This document shows, piece by piece, positions 7,813 to 17,400 of a stretch of DNA of 64,000 bases. The position numbers and the translations under genes are program-made. Origin of the DNA: UBA4717 sp045580165 (GTDB taxonomy: Bacteria > Bacillota > Clostridia > Oscillospirales > CAG-272). The stretch spans positions 1 through 64,000 of the forward strand of contig JAZNNG010000028.1 of NCBI GenBank assembly GCA_045580165.1, given 5' to 3'. The notes beneath the pieces are model-generated. The model ran no database searches, was not told the DNA's origin, and worked only from the letters and a program-made list of their open reading frames with translations. How positions within the stretch are numbered: position 1 is the first letter of the stretch; each line of letters opens with the position of its first letter.

Positions 7813-8967
7813 ATGAAAAAAATAACCATACTCGGCTCTACGGGCTCGGTGGGCACACAGAGCTTTGACGTTGCCGACAAATTCGGCGTGTGTGTTCACG
7901 GCATATCCTTTAACAAAAACACGGAGCTTGCCGAAGCACAGGTGCGTAAATTGAAAATAAAAACTGCCGCGACGGCGGACGAGGCGGCGGCAAAGGACTT
8001 GAAGTTAAGACTTGCCGACACGGATACCAAGGTGGTCTGCGGTAAAGAAGCCATCGAGGAGCTTGCTTCTGATAAGGTCGACAGAGTTTTTAACTCCATA
8101 ACCGGCTGTGCGGGACTCCCCGCGACTCTCGCGGCTATAAGAGCAGGTAACACTCTTGCGCTTGCAAACAAGGAATCTCTCGTAAGCGCGGGTGATATAG
8201 TTATGCGAGAGGCAAGGGAGCGCGGCGTGACCATCCTCCCCGTTGACAGCGAGCATTGCGCGATCCACGAGTGCCTGCGCTCGGGCGAGAGGCGCGAGGT
8301 CAAAAGACTCATACTTACCGCCTCAGGAGGTCCCTTCTTCGGTAAAACTGCCAACGAGCTTGAGAGGGTAACCGTTGAGGATGCGCTCAAGCATCCGAGC
8401 TGGAGTATGGGAGCAAAGATAACCATTGACTCGGCAACTCTTATGAATAAGGGCTTTGAGATAATTGAGGCGGCGTATCTTTTCGGAGTTCCGTCCGAGA
8501 GGATCGACGTGGTGGTTCACCGTCAGAGCATAATACATTCAATGGTGGAATATATTGATAACGCGGTCATCGCGCAAATGTCCGTTCCCGACATGCGTCA
8601 CTGTGCGCAGTACGCGCTGACCTACCCCGAAAGACTCGGCGCAGCGATAGACGAGCTTGACTTAACCAAGCTTTCGGGACTTACGTTTGCAAAGCCCGAC
8701 ACGAATGCGTTTCCTATGCTTGACCTTGCGCGTGAGGTGCTTAAGCGTCGCGGCGGTACGGGCGCGGCACTTAATTCCGCAAACGAAACGGCGGTCTGGA
8801 GCTTTATAAGAGGTGAGATCGGATTCACCGACATATATAAAGCGGTCAAGTATGCGCTTGATAAGCTCGGAGCATCGCTTGACGGAGTCGACACGCTTGA
8901 TAGAATATACGAAATTGAAAAGGAAGCGGCAAAGCTTGTCGCCGAGTATATAAAAGTCGGAAAATAA
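7813..8967 (+). CDS. dxr: 1-deoxy-D-xylulose 5-phosphate reductoisomerase
   Basis: First committed step of the MEP isoprenoid pathway, NADPH-dependent, making 2-C-methyl-D-erythritol 4-phosphate. 384 aa starting MKKITILGSTGSVGTQ (Rossmann GSTGSVG). It has ALANKESLVSAG, PVDSEHCAIHECL (metal-binding Asp/Glu) and SWSMGAKITIDSATLMNKGFEIIEA. GGGG lies 7 nt before this ATG, which is preferred over the ATG at 7807. ispG, two genes down, belongs to the same pathway. Confidence 0.97.
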   Translation: MKKITILGSTGSVGTQSFDVADKFGVCVHGISFNKNTELAEAQVRKLKIKTAATADEAAAKDLKLRLADTDTKVVCGKEAIEELASDKVDRVFNSITGCAGLPATLAAIRAGNTLALANKESLVSAGDIVMREARERGVTILPVDSEHCAIHECLRSGERREVKRLILTASGGPFFGKTANELERVTVEDALKHPSWSMGAKITIDSATLMNKGFEIIEAAYLFGVPSERIDVVVHRQSIIHSMVEYIDNAVIAQMSVPDMRHCAQYALTYPERLGAAIDELDLTKLSGLTFAKPDTNAFPMLDLAREVLKRRGGTGAALNSANETAVWSFIRGEIGFTDIYKAVKYALDKLGASLDGVDTLDRIYEIEKEAAKLVAEYIKVGK

Positions 8968-8975
8968 CCACGGGA

Positions 8976-10019
8976 GTGATAGATATTAATATTTTAACGG
9001 TTTTGCTTGCAGTATTGATATTTTCCGCGCTCATATTCATTCATGAGCTCGGTCATTTTATAGCGGCAAGAAAATTCGGGGTCACGGTCGAGGAGTTCTC
9101 GATCGGTATGGGACCCAAGCTTTTTTCAAAGCTTTCAAGAAGCAGAATAAGATATTCCATAAGACTTCTGCCGATCGGCGGCTACGTCAGTATGCCCGGT
9201 GAAAACGGCGGCTCAGACGACCCTAACGCCCTTTGCAACAAGCCTGTTCTTCAGAGAATAGCGGTGGTTACCGCAGGCGCGATAATGAACTTTATCCTTG
9301 GCATAATTATTATGGCGGTGATAGTAATTTCGTCGAAGTCTCTCGGCTCAACTACCATTCTCGGCTTTGCCGACGGCGCGCTGAGTCAGCAGACGGGACT
9401 TATGATAGGCGATACCGTTCTTGAGGTAGATTCTCAAAGAGTACACGTCGCAAACGATCTTGTTTACGAGATAATGCGCTCGGGAATTTCCCCCATTGAT
9501 ATAAAGGTAAAAAGGGCGGGTGAGGTGATCACCGTAAAGGACGTTCAGTTCCCGAGCTTTACCGATGGCGGCGTTCTGTACGCTCAACGTGACTTCTACG
9601 TCAGCGCAGAGGAAAAGAATTTTCCGAATATAGTGAAGCATTCGTTTTACAGGTCTGTGTCCACCGTGAAAATGATATGGGAATCACTTATCGATCTCGT
9701 TACGGGAAGATACAGTATGGAGGCGATATCGGGCCCCGTGGGTGTGACCGAGGCAATAAGCGAAACGGCGCAGTCGGGCGGTGTTATGGGTGTTCTTTAC
9801 CTTGTCGTCGTCATATCGATGAATCTCGGTATTTTTAACCTGCTTCCGCTTCCCGCGCTTGACGGAGGAAGGCTTATGTTCCTTATCGTAGAAGCGGTAC
9901 GCAGACGTCCCGTTGACCCCGAGCTTGAAGCAAAGATACACGCGGCGGGACTTATTGCGCTTATGCTTCTTATGGCTTTTGTAACCTATCAGGACATATC
10001 AAGACTTTTTGTAAAGTAA
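8976..10019 (+). CDS. rseP: RIP metalloprotease RseP/RasP (site-2 protease)
   Basis: Intramembrane zinc protease that cleaves transmembrane anti-sigma factors and signal peptides. 347 aa with HELGHF (zinc-binding HExxH) in the first membrane segment, a central PDZ domain (around residues 120-200) and the C-terminal LPLPALDGGRLMF carrying the third zinc ligand. The start is uncertain: the GTG used here is directly against the CGGGAG ribosome binding site, and no in-frame ATG precedes the first membrane helix. An ATT or later TTG start is possible. Sits in the usual place after dxr. Confidence 0.94.
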   Translation: MIDINILTVLLAVLIFSALIFIHELGHFIAARKFGVTVEEFSIGMGPKLFSKLSRSRIRYSIRLLPIGGYVSMPGENGGSDDPNALCNKPVLQRIAVVTAGAIMNFILGIIIMAVIVISSKSLGSTTILGFADGALSQQTGLMIGDTVLEVDSQRVHVANDLVYEIMRSGISPIDIKVKRAGEVITVKDVQFPSFTDGGVLYAQRDFYVSAEEKNFPNIVKHSFYRSVSTVKMIWESLIDLVTGRYSMEAISGPVGVTEAISETAQSGGVMGVLYLVVVISMNLGIFNLLPLPALDGGRLMFLIVEAVRRRPVDPELEAKIHAAGLIALMLLMAFVTYQDISRLFVK

Positions 10020-10029
10020 CGGTAATAAT

Positions 10030-11100
10030 ATGAGTAAAACGAGAAAAGTAAAAATTGGTGGGCTGGTTATAGGCGGCGGAGAGAGAATTGCCGTGCAGTC
10101 TATGACCAATACCGATACGCACGATTTTGAAGCGTGTATGAGACAGGTCAGAGCTCTTGAAGTCGAGGGGTGTGACATAGTGCGCCTTGCCGTACCTGAC
10201 GTTAAGGCGGTCTCAACCATAGAAAGACTCAAAAACGCCGACGTACGCGTGCCGCTTGTTGCGGATATACACTTTGATTACAGAATTGCAATAGAGTGTG
10301 CAAACGCAGGCGTAGATAAAATAAGAATAAACCCGGGAAATATCGGTGAAGATGAAAAGGTGCGCGCGGTTGCGAACATTTGCTTCGCTAAAAATATACC
10401 GATAAGAATAGGCGTAAACTCAGGCTCGCTTGAAAAGAGCATACTCGAGCGTTATGGCTCGCCGACGGCGGAGGCTCTTGCCGAAAGCGCGCTGTATCAC
10501 GCGTCACTTCTTGAAAAGTTTGATTTTGATAACATAGTTTTGTCTGTGAAAAGCTCAAACGTCAAAACTATGATAGACGCCAACCGCTATCTGAGTGAGA
10601 GAGTAAATTATCCTCTCCACCTCGGAGTTACCGAAGCAGGAACCGAAAAGCAGGGACTTATAAAGTCGTCTGCGGGAATAGGAAGCCTTCTTTGTGACGA
10701 TATCGGAGATACCATCCGCATTTCGCTCACGGCAGACCCGACCGACGAGGTGAGAAGCGCGAAGGCGCTCCTTAAAGCAATAGGTCGCTCGGGCGCGAAC
10801 ACGATAAACATTGTATCCTGTCCGACCTGCGGAAGAACAAAGATAAATCTCATAGAGCTTGTTCACCGATTTGAAGAAATCGCCGATACGAAGCTGCGCG
10901 TGGACAGACCCATAACCGTCGCTATGATGGGATGCGTTGTCAACGGGCCGGGAGAGGCAAGAGAGGCAGACATTGGTGTTGCGGGCGGTAACGGCGAGGC
11001 GATACTTTTCAAAAAAGGCGAGATAGTCAGAAAGATACCCGAGGATCTTATCATAGAAACGCTTGTTGCCGAAATAGAAAAAATGTTTGGAATAAAGTAA
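10030..11100 (+). CDS. ispG: 4-hydroxy-3-methylbut-2-enyl-diphosphate synthase (GcpE)
   Basis: Iron-sulfur enzyme of the MEP pathway converting MEcPP to HMBPP. 356 aa. The N-terminal TIM barrel has GGGERIAVQSMTNTDT and VDKIRINPGNIG. The C-terminal domain has the [4Fe-4S] ligands in SCPTCGRTKINL and MGCVVNGPGEA. Ten bp separate it from rseP, so it is the last gene of the pyrH operon; dxr and ispG share the operon and the pathway. Confidence 0.97.
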   Translation: MSKTRKVKIGGLVIGGGERIAVQSMTNTDTHDFEACMRQVRALEVEGCDIVRLAVPDVKAVSTIERLKNADVRVPLVADIHFDYRIAIECANAGVDKIRINPGNIGEDEKVRAVANICFAKNIPIRIGVNSGSLEKSILERYGSPTAEALAESALYHASLLEKFDFDNIVLSVKSSNVKTMIDANRYLSERVNYPLHLGVTEAGTEKQGLIKSSAGIGSLLCDDIGDTIRISLTADPTDEVRSAKALLKAIGRSGANTINIVSCPTCGRTKINLIELVHRFEEIADTKLRVDRPITVAMMGCVVNGPGEAREADIGVAGGNGEAILFKKGEIVRKIPEDLIIETLVAEIEKMFGIK

Positions 11101-11141
11101 TATTTTGATATCGAACAGTAATATCCTTATATAACTAATCG

Positions 11142-11180
11142 CTCGGTTTTGATAATATAGAGTCAAATATTAAAACCGAG
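11142..11180. promoter_or_regulatory. Inverted repeat (possible operator) before the GH16 gene
   Basis: CTCGGTTTT (11142-11150) is exactly repeated in inverted orientation as AAAACCGAG (11172-11180) around a 21-bp AT-rich centre with a -10-like GATAAT. The right arm ends at the ribosome binding site of the GH16 gene. It could be a repressor site or a hairpin in the mRNA leader. Confidence 0.4.
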
Positions 11181-11192
11181 GAAGGTGAAGAT

Positions 11193-12029
11193 ATGCAAAA
11201 ATACGAGGTTGAGGGACACGAGTCAAGCTTACTCCCCGACGGTAAATGGAAGCTTGTGTGGAGCGACGAATTTGACGGAGACACACTTGATACCACAAAG
11301 TGGGGCTTCAGACGCGGAATTATGCACAACTGGCACAAGACCTACACCGACGAGGGTGTTGAGGTAAAGGACGGCTGCGTGCATATAAAGCTTGTCGAAA
11401 AGGACGGACACTATTATAGCGCTCAGCTCCAGACGGGAAGCAATTTTATGGACAATCCTCCCGAGGAGAACGGCTACGGAAAGTTCGTGTGGCCTATCGC
11501 AAAGCACGAGGAGCAGAAATTCTTACATAAATACGGCTACTATGAGTGCCGCTGCAGAACGCAGCAGAAGGGCGGCTGGTGGAGTGCATTCTGGCTTCAA
11601 AGCCCGATAATCGGATGCAGTGACGATCCCGGCAAGGCAGGCGTTGAGGTCGATATTATGGAAAGCTTCGAGCCGGGCAGAATGATTCCTCACTTTATAC
11701 ATTGGGGCGGATACGGAGCAGAGCATAAGGAAAAATTTGTGAGTGAGCACAAAACCGAGTTCGCACCCGACAGATTTTCTATTCCGAATCACGAGGAATT
11801 CCACACCTTTGCGGTGAATTGGACTCCCAACGGCTACGATTTCTACATAGACGGCGTGTTTGACGGACACCACGACGGGCCCGTTTCGCACACAGAGCAG
11901 TTTATACTTATTACAACAGAGTGTGACGGATACCGATACAGCGATCAGCCGAACGAGCTTCTTAAATCGGCAATGCCCGACGAGTTCATAGTCGACTACG
12001 TAAGAGTTTTTGACTATATTGGAGAATAA
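11193..12029 (+). CDS. Glycoside hydrolase family 16 protein
   Basis: A 278-aa beta-jelly-roll endo-glycanase of the GH16 clan (laminarinase/lichenase-like). The catalytic signature is E152-V-D154-I-M-E157 (nucleophile E152, acid/base E157). The N-terminus shows WKLVWSDEFDGDTLDTTKW, typical of the family, and GWWSAFWLQSP lines the cleft. No signal peptide or lipobox is visible, unusual for a polysaccharide-degrading GH16, so it may act on imported oligosaccharides or be released another way. GAGGAAGG precedes the ATG. It faces the GH4 gene convergently across a shared terminator. Substrate (beta-1,3- or mixed-linkage glucan, agar-type) cannot be fixed by reading. Confidence 0.85.
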   Translation: MQKYEVEGHESSLLPDGKWKLVWSDEFDGDTLDTTKWGFRRGIMHNWHKTYTDEGVEVKDGCVHIKLVEKDGHYYSAQLQTGSNFMDNPPEENGYGKFVWPIAKHEEQKFLHKYGYYECRCRTQQKGGWWSAFWLQSPIIGCSDDPGKAGVEVDIMESFEPGRMIPHFIHWGGYGAEHKEKFVSEHKTEFAPDRFSIPNHEEFHTFAVNWTPNGYDFYIDGVFDGHHDGPVSHTEQFILITTECDGYRYSDQPNELLKSAMPDEFIVDYVRVFDYIGE

Positions 12030-12030
12030 C

Positions 12031-12063
12031 AAAAAACGCGACGGAATTTCCCGTCGCGTTTTT
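12031..12063. terminator. Shared terminator between the convergent GH16 and GH4 genes
   Basis: Stem AAAACGCGACGG/CCGTCGCGTTTT with a short loop and A/T runs on both flanks. It lies directly after the GH16 stop and 20 bp after the GH4 stop on the other strand. Confidence 0.88.
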
Positions 12064-12082
12064 GCGTCTTAGTTACCTTAGA

Positions 12083-13408
12083 TTATCTGTAATCTCCGAG
12101 GAAGTCCTTGTTTATCTCAAACAGCTCGTCGCACATATTTTTGATCTCATCCATCGAGCATACTGCCGATGAGAGCGGATCCATATAAACCGCGTGATAA
12201 ACCATATCACGGCTCTTTTTCATAGCCGCTTCAACGGCGAGTGTTTCCATCCGCGCGGTGGTGTTTACAAGAATTGCAAGATGCTCGGGCAGAGGACCTG
12301 CGATGGTGGTCTTGAAGCCCATTCTGTCGGCAACAACGGGTACCTCGACACAAGCATTGTCGGGGAGATTCGGGATAGAGCCGTGGTTTATTACGTTACC
12401 GTTGAATATAAACGGTTTGCCGTCGCCGATACGCGCGTTGAATATATCTGCCGCATACTCGGGTCCCTTGTTGGGGTTGAATTCCTGGCTCCACCATCTG
12501 TCGTAATGCTGCTGGAGATTTGCGCGTCTCTTGAGTCTGAGATTGAGCGAATATGAGTACTCACCGGGATTGGGGTTTGTTCCGTGAGTGCAGTATTTTT
12601 CAATAAGGTCGGGTCTCTTTCTGAACCACTGATTGTATTCGGAGTTGTGTCCGCTTGACTCGGTTACGTAGTAGCCGAGCTTTAAGAGCATTTCGTTACG
12701 AACCTGCTCGCGGTTAAATACCTCGGGGTTTTCACTAACAAGCTTTATGAGCTGGGGATAGAGGTCCTCGCCGTTATGCTCAAGTACCGTGTAGAAGGAC
12801 TGGTGGTTTACACCCATACTCTTATACGTAAGCTCGTTGAAGGGCACTCCGAGCCAGTTTGCAAGCATTTCCGCGCTGCCCTGAACGCTGTGGCAGAGAC
12901 CGGTCACTTCGACGTTTGAGTATCTCTGCATAGCACCGCAAAGCATAGACATAGGGTTGGTGTAGTTTAAGAACACCGCCTTCGGACAGTACTTTTCAAT
13001 ATCCTTACATATATCGAGCATAAGAGGAATGTTACGGAGCGCTCTGAAAATACCGGATACGCTTCTCGTGTCACCGATGTTGGTATCGATACCGTATTTC
13101 TTCGGGATAAGAATGTCGTATTGCCAGATGTCGATATCACCGTTGAATACGGTGCAGAGAACACCGTCAGCGCCCTTGAGGGCCTCAACACGGTCGAGTG
13201 TTGCGACAACCTTGCACTTCGGACAGTTCATCTTTTCTACGATGTCAAGTACTATCTTGTGTATGTTTGCGAGGTTTGAGGGATTGATGTCCATAAGCGC
13301 GATCTCGCAGTCCTTAAAGGCATCGAAGGTGAGAAGGTCACGTACGCAGCTTGTTGTAAAATTGTAGCTTCCTGCGCCGATAAAAGCAAATTTTTTCATA
13401 ACGTTCAT
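12083..13408 (-). CDS. Family 4 glycosidase (alpha-galactosidase/alpha-glucosidase type)
   Basis: An NAD- and Mn-dependent glycosidase of GH4, 441 aa. It has the N-terminal Rossmann GAGSYNF, then NIGDTRSVSGI, FLNYTNPM and GLCHSVQG (metal-binding Cys172, with His202 in GVNHQ). GH4 enzymes oxidise C3 of the sugar and cleave by elimination. The CHSVQ motif resembles MelA-type alpha-galactosidases more than 6-phospho enzymes, but the substrate is not certain. A second start, nine bases downstream (13399), is equally possible. It is transcribed divergently from an AraC regulator, its likely activator, and faces the GH16 gene. Confidence 0.88.
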   Translation of the reverse strand: MNVMKKFAFIGAGSYNFTTSCVRDLLTFDAFKDCEIALMDINPSNLANIHKIVLDIVEKMNCPKCKVVATLDRVEALKGADGVLCTVFNGDIDIWQYDILIPKKYGIDTNIGDTRSVSGIFRALRNIPLMLDICKDIEKYCPKAVFLNYTNPMSMLCGAMQRYSNVEVTGLCHSVQGSAEMLANWLGVPFNELTYKSMGVNHQSFYTVLEHNGEDLYPQLIKLVSENPEVFNREQVRNEMLLKLGYYVTESSGHNSEYNQWFRKRPDLIEKYCTHGTNPNPGEYSYSLNLRLKRRANLQQHYDRWWSQEFNPNKGPEYAADIFNARIGDGKPFIFNGNVINHGSIPNLPDNACVEVPVVADRMGFKTTIAGPLPEHLAILVNTTARMETLAVEAAMKKSRDMVYHAVYMDPLSSAVCSMDEIKNMCDELFEINKDFLGDYR

Positions 13409-13429
13409 CCTTTCCTTGGGTTTGTCTTT

Positions 13430-13458
13430 ATTGTAAACACGGGGCAGAAAAAAGTAAA
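13430..13458 (-). promoter_or_regulatory. Promoter of the GH4 glycosidase gene
   Basis: On the minus strand, -35 TTTACT (13453-13458) and -10 TACAAT (13430-13435) with a 17-bp spacer. The -35 region lies 22 bp from the divergent araC promoter, allowing shared control. Confidence 0.6.
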
Positions 13459-13479
13459 TGTAAAATCTTGCAAATCATA

Positions 13480-13508
13480 TGGACAAAAATGCTGTACTGT
13501 GATATAAT
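13480..13508 (+). promoter_or_regulatory. Promoter of the AraC-family regulator gene
   Basis: -35 TGGACA (13480-13485) and perfect -10 TATAAT (13503-13508) with a 17-bp spacer, 24 bp before the start codon. Confidence 0.7.
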
Positions 13509-13531
13509 CGTTTGTGTCGGGAGGTGGATGT

Positions 13532-14350
13532 ATGATCATATGGGACGGCAACAAAAACGATATAACCAACTTTTCAACGGACAAATATCTGAAGATAAAC
13601 AGCTGCGGATTTCAGAACGTAAAGCAAGGTCAGCTTGTTATGAGAAAGAACGGCAGAGTAGACTACCATATACTTCTCATCACGGGCGGCGAATACACCG
13701 TACTATACCGTGGAGAAACTTATACTCTTTTTTCGGGAAACTTGGTCATATACGAGCCTCACGAGGAGCAGAGATACGAGAACAAGCCTGCCAGCAGCTC
13801 GATGTGGTGTCATTTTACGGGAACTGCGGCGGCTGAAATAATGGCAGAGTTTGATCTCGCAGGCGGAGTATATTTTTTAGACTCCGACACCGAGCTTTGC
13901 GAAATATTTTCCCGTATGATACAAAGACATTTTTTGCCGGAGCAGAAGAAAATTGCGCTTCCCACGCTGATCGAGCTTGTTCACCGAATATCCGCGCTTG
14001 TTCATAATCCGATGCAAAAACAGAATTCGGACATCATTTTGCCTGCTTTGACCTACATAAACGTCAATTACAATAAAAAGATAACTCTTGACGAGCTCGC
14101 AGGTGTGTCAGGGTATTCAAAAAGCAGATTTTCTCATGTTTTTGCAGAATGTACGGGTACCACACCCGTAAAATACCAGAACGACGTGCGTCTGAAAATG
14201 TCGCGTGAGATGCTTTTGTCCACTGCGCAAAGCATAGGAGAGATCGCTTTGAACTGCGGCTTTGAGGACCAGCTATATTTCAGCCGCCTGTTCAAAAAGA
14301 ATTTCGGCATCACACCGACTGAATATAGGACACAGAGCAAAAATACGTGA
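13532..14350 (+). CDS. AraC-family transcriptional regulator
   Basis: 272 aa from an ATG 5 nt after a strong GGAGGTGG. The N-terminal half is a cupin-like sugar-sensing domain (HILLITGGEYTVLYRGETYTL, LVIYEPHEEQRYE). The C-terminal 100 residues hold two helix-turn-helices, with ITLDELAGVSGYSKSRFSHVF and the signature IGEIALNCGFEDQLYFSRLFKKNFGITPTEYR. It is divergent from the GH4 gene, so it probably activates that gene when the sugar is present. A GTG in the same frame at 13514 lies upstream of the ribosome binding site and is unlikely. Confidence 0.92.
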   Translation: MIIWDGNKNDITNFSTDKYLKINSCGFQNVKQGQLVMRKNGRVDYHILLITGGEYTVLYRGETYTLFSGNLVIYEPHEEQRYENKPASSSMWCHFTGTAAAEIMAEFDLAGGVYFLDSDTELCEIFSRMIQRHFLPEQKKIALPTLIELVHRISALVHNPMQKQNSDIILPALTYINVNYNKKITLDELAGVSGYSKSRFSHVFAECTGTTPVKYQNDVRLKMSREMLLSTAQSIGEIALNCGFEDQLYFSRLFKKNFGITPTEYRTQSKNT

Positions 14351-14358
14351 TTTTGCTC

Positions 14359-14388
14359 TTGCACAATTTGAAACTGATATGATATAAT
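14359..14388 (+). promoter_or_regulatory. Promoter of polC
   Basis: -35 TTGCAC (14359-14364), 18-bp spacer and -10 TATAAT (14383-14388), about 38 bp upstream of the polC ATG. Confidence 0.6.
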
Positions 14389-14426
14389 TTAACCGTAGTG
14401 AATTTTAACAGAAGGACGAATTTGAA

Positions 14427-17400
14427 ATGGCAAAGACACTCGCTGAAATCTTATCCCGCTTCAATCCCGACGACACACAGAAGAAGGTGCTTGATTCGGT
14501 GCAAAAGCAGGTCGTAAAAACCGACAAGGAGCGCAAGCTTCTACTCATAGAAATATGGACGGACTCCCTCTTTACCCCCGAGGCGCTTGAGTCGACCGAG
14601 CAGGGAATAAAGGAGACGTACGAGCTTAACTCTGCGCGTCTTGAGCCGCATTTCCCGCCTGACCTGTTTGGCAGCCGCGAGAGTATAGATATGCTTATAC
14701 ACCTGTCCGAGAGGGCGGGCGCACTTGCGCACGGCTTCTTCTTTAACTATGACTTCACGCTTGAAAATTCACTCCTGTCGCTTAAAATAGGCTTCGGTGA
14801 CGGAGGTATAGACCTTCTTAATATAGCTGAAACGGCGCGTGTTATGGAAAAGGTTGCGCTCGACGTTTTCGGAGTAAAGATAAACGTCAGTATTCAAACA
14901 GAACACGAAAAATATCTGTACGACACCGAATATATGAGAGCCCTTGAGGAGGAAATTCTCTCAAAGCACAAAATAGACCCGTCAGCCTTCAAAGCAAAGC
15001 TTCCCGAAAACTCAAAGCCGGTTCAGGATTATACGGGCTTTGAGAGAAGAATGAATCTCGCCAAGGGAGAGTTCGTGTTTGAGCAGAGCGCAACAAGCGT
15101 GAAGATCGGCGCGACAGTTTTCGATTTTGCGGAGCCCTCCGAGCTTATCGGTCCTACGTTTGAGATAGGCGAGATAACGCCCATGCGCGAGCTTAACGAG
15201 AATAAAAGAAAGCTCAACGTAGTGGGAGAGGTCTTTTACTATGAAGAAAAGGAGATGCGTGGCAAGGAGAAGGTCGTCGTGACCATGGGAGTTACCGACC
15301 GCGACTCCTCGATATTTATAAAAACGCCCGTTCCCGCGAACGAAGCCTCCGCATACGCAGATATAAAAAAGGGAACCGCGGTGGTTATCGACGGTTACAC
15401 CAAAACGGATAGCTTTGACGGTGAAATAGTCCTTATACCTCACTCGATGATGAAGATAAAGCTTGTCGAGCGCAAGGATAAGAGCGAAAACAAGAGAGTG
15501 GAGCTTCACGCTCACACGAAGATGTCTACCCTCGACGCGCTCATTCCGCCCGAGACCCTTATCAAGACCGCATACAAGTGGGGACACAAGGCGATTGCCG
15601 TGACCGACCACGCAAACGTACAGGCGTACCCTAACGTAATGCTTGAAGCCGAGAAGCTTGAAGACTTCAAGGTCATCTACGGTATAGAAAACTACTTTGT
15701 CGATGATACCGCGCGTGTGCTTTTCGGAGAAAACCTCGAAACAGACCTCAAAAGCACCTTTGATGACGAGTATATAGTATTCGATATAGAAACCACGGGA
15801 CTTTCTGTCCAGAACTGCAAAATAACCGAAATCGGCGCGGTCAGAATGAAGAACGGCGAGGTGCTTGAAACCTTCAACACCTTTGCAGACCCCGAGTGTC
15901 ATATACCCGAGAATATAACCGAGCTTACGGGAATTACCGACGAAATGGTCGCAGGAGCGCCCTCGCAGGACGAGGCGGTCAAGGCGTTTCTCGACTTTGC
16001 GGGCGATAAGATACTCGTTGCCCACAACGCGAATTTCGACGCAAGCTTTATTAGACGCGCCGCGGAAAATGCAAAAATACCGTTCCCCAACTCCTATCTT
16101 GATACCGTAGCGCTTTCTCGCTTCCTCAATAAAGGACTTAAAAACCACAAGCTCGACACCCTCGCGGAGCATTACGAGCTTGGTAACTTCAACCATCACA
16201 GAGCGTCAGATGATGCCGAGATACTTGCCCGTATCTTAAAATGTATGTTTGAGGATCTGTCAAAGGAGGGAATGAGGACCCTCGAGGAGCTTTTGCGCGA
16301 AATGAGCGAGAACGCAGACCCACTTAAAGCAAAGCCTTATCACCAGATAATTCTCGTAAAGAACAGAACGGGACTTAAAAATCTTTATAAGATAGTATCA
16401 CAGAGCTACCTCACCTATTATAAGAGATATCCGAGAACACCGAAGTCGGTTATCGACACTCACAGAGAGGGACTTATAATAGGCTCTGCCTGCGAGGCGG
16501 GTGAGCTTTATCAGGCTATTCTGAACGGCGCGACCGAAAGCGAGATCGAGCGCATCGCGCGTTATTACGATTACCTTGAGATTCAGCCGCTTTCAAATAA
16601 TGCGTTTATGATAGCCGACGGTGTTCTTCCCGATATGGAAGCGATACGCGACATCAACCGACGCATTTACCGACTCGGCAAAAAGCTTGGCAAGCCCGTC
16701 TGTGCTACCTGTGACGCACACTTTCTTAACAAAGAAGACGAAATTGAACGTCAGATACTCGTTGCAAACAAGTATAAGGACGCGGACAGAGAAACGGGAC
16801 TCTACCTCAGAACGACCGAGGAAATGCTTGCCGAATTTGACTATCTCGGCGAGGACGTGGCGTACGAGGTGGTAGTAACCAACCCCAATCTCATCGCGGA
16901 TATGATAGAAAAAGTACGCCCGATACCCGAGGGTAACTATCCGCCGAGCCTTCCCGGAGTTAACGAGGAGCTTGACTCGATGTGTCGCACAAAGGCGCGC
17001 GAAATGTACGAGTTCGACGGAAAGATTCCCGAGGTAGTGTCCGAAAGACTTGACCGTGAGCTTAAATCCATAATAGGTAACGGCTTTGCTATTATGTATA
17101 TGATAGCGCAGAAGCTCGTGTGGAACAGCGAGAGCAAGGGCTACCTCGTCGGCTCGCGTGGCTCGGTAGGCTCGTCCTTTGCGGCAACAATGTCGGGTAT
17201 TACCGAGGTGAACCCGCTTCAGCCTCATTACAGATGCCCGAAGTGTCGCTACTCCGAATTTATAACCGACGGCTCGGTAGGCTCGGGCTTTGACCTGCCG
17301 CCGAAGAACTGTCCTCATTGCGGTGAGGATATGTACCGCGACGGTCACGATATCCCGTTTGAGACCTTCCTCGGCTTCTACGGCGACAAGTCCCCCGATA

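Noticed and set aside
15012..16199. A 395-codon open frame on the minus strand
   Set aside because: Antisense to the PHP/exonuclease part of polC; low-complexity translation and no start signal.
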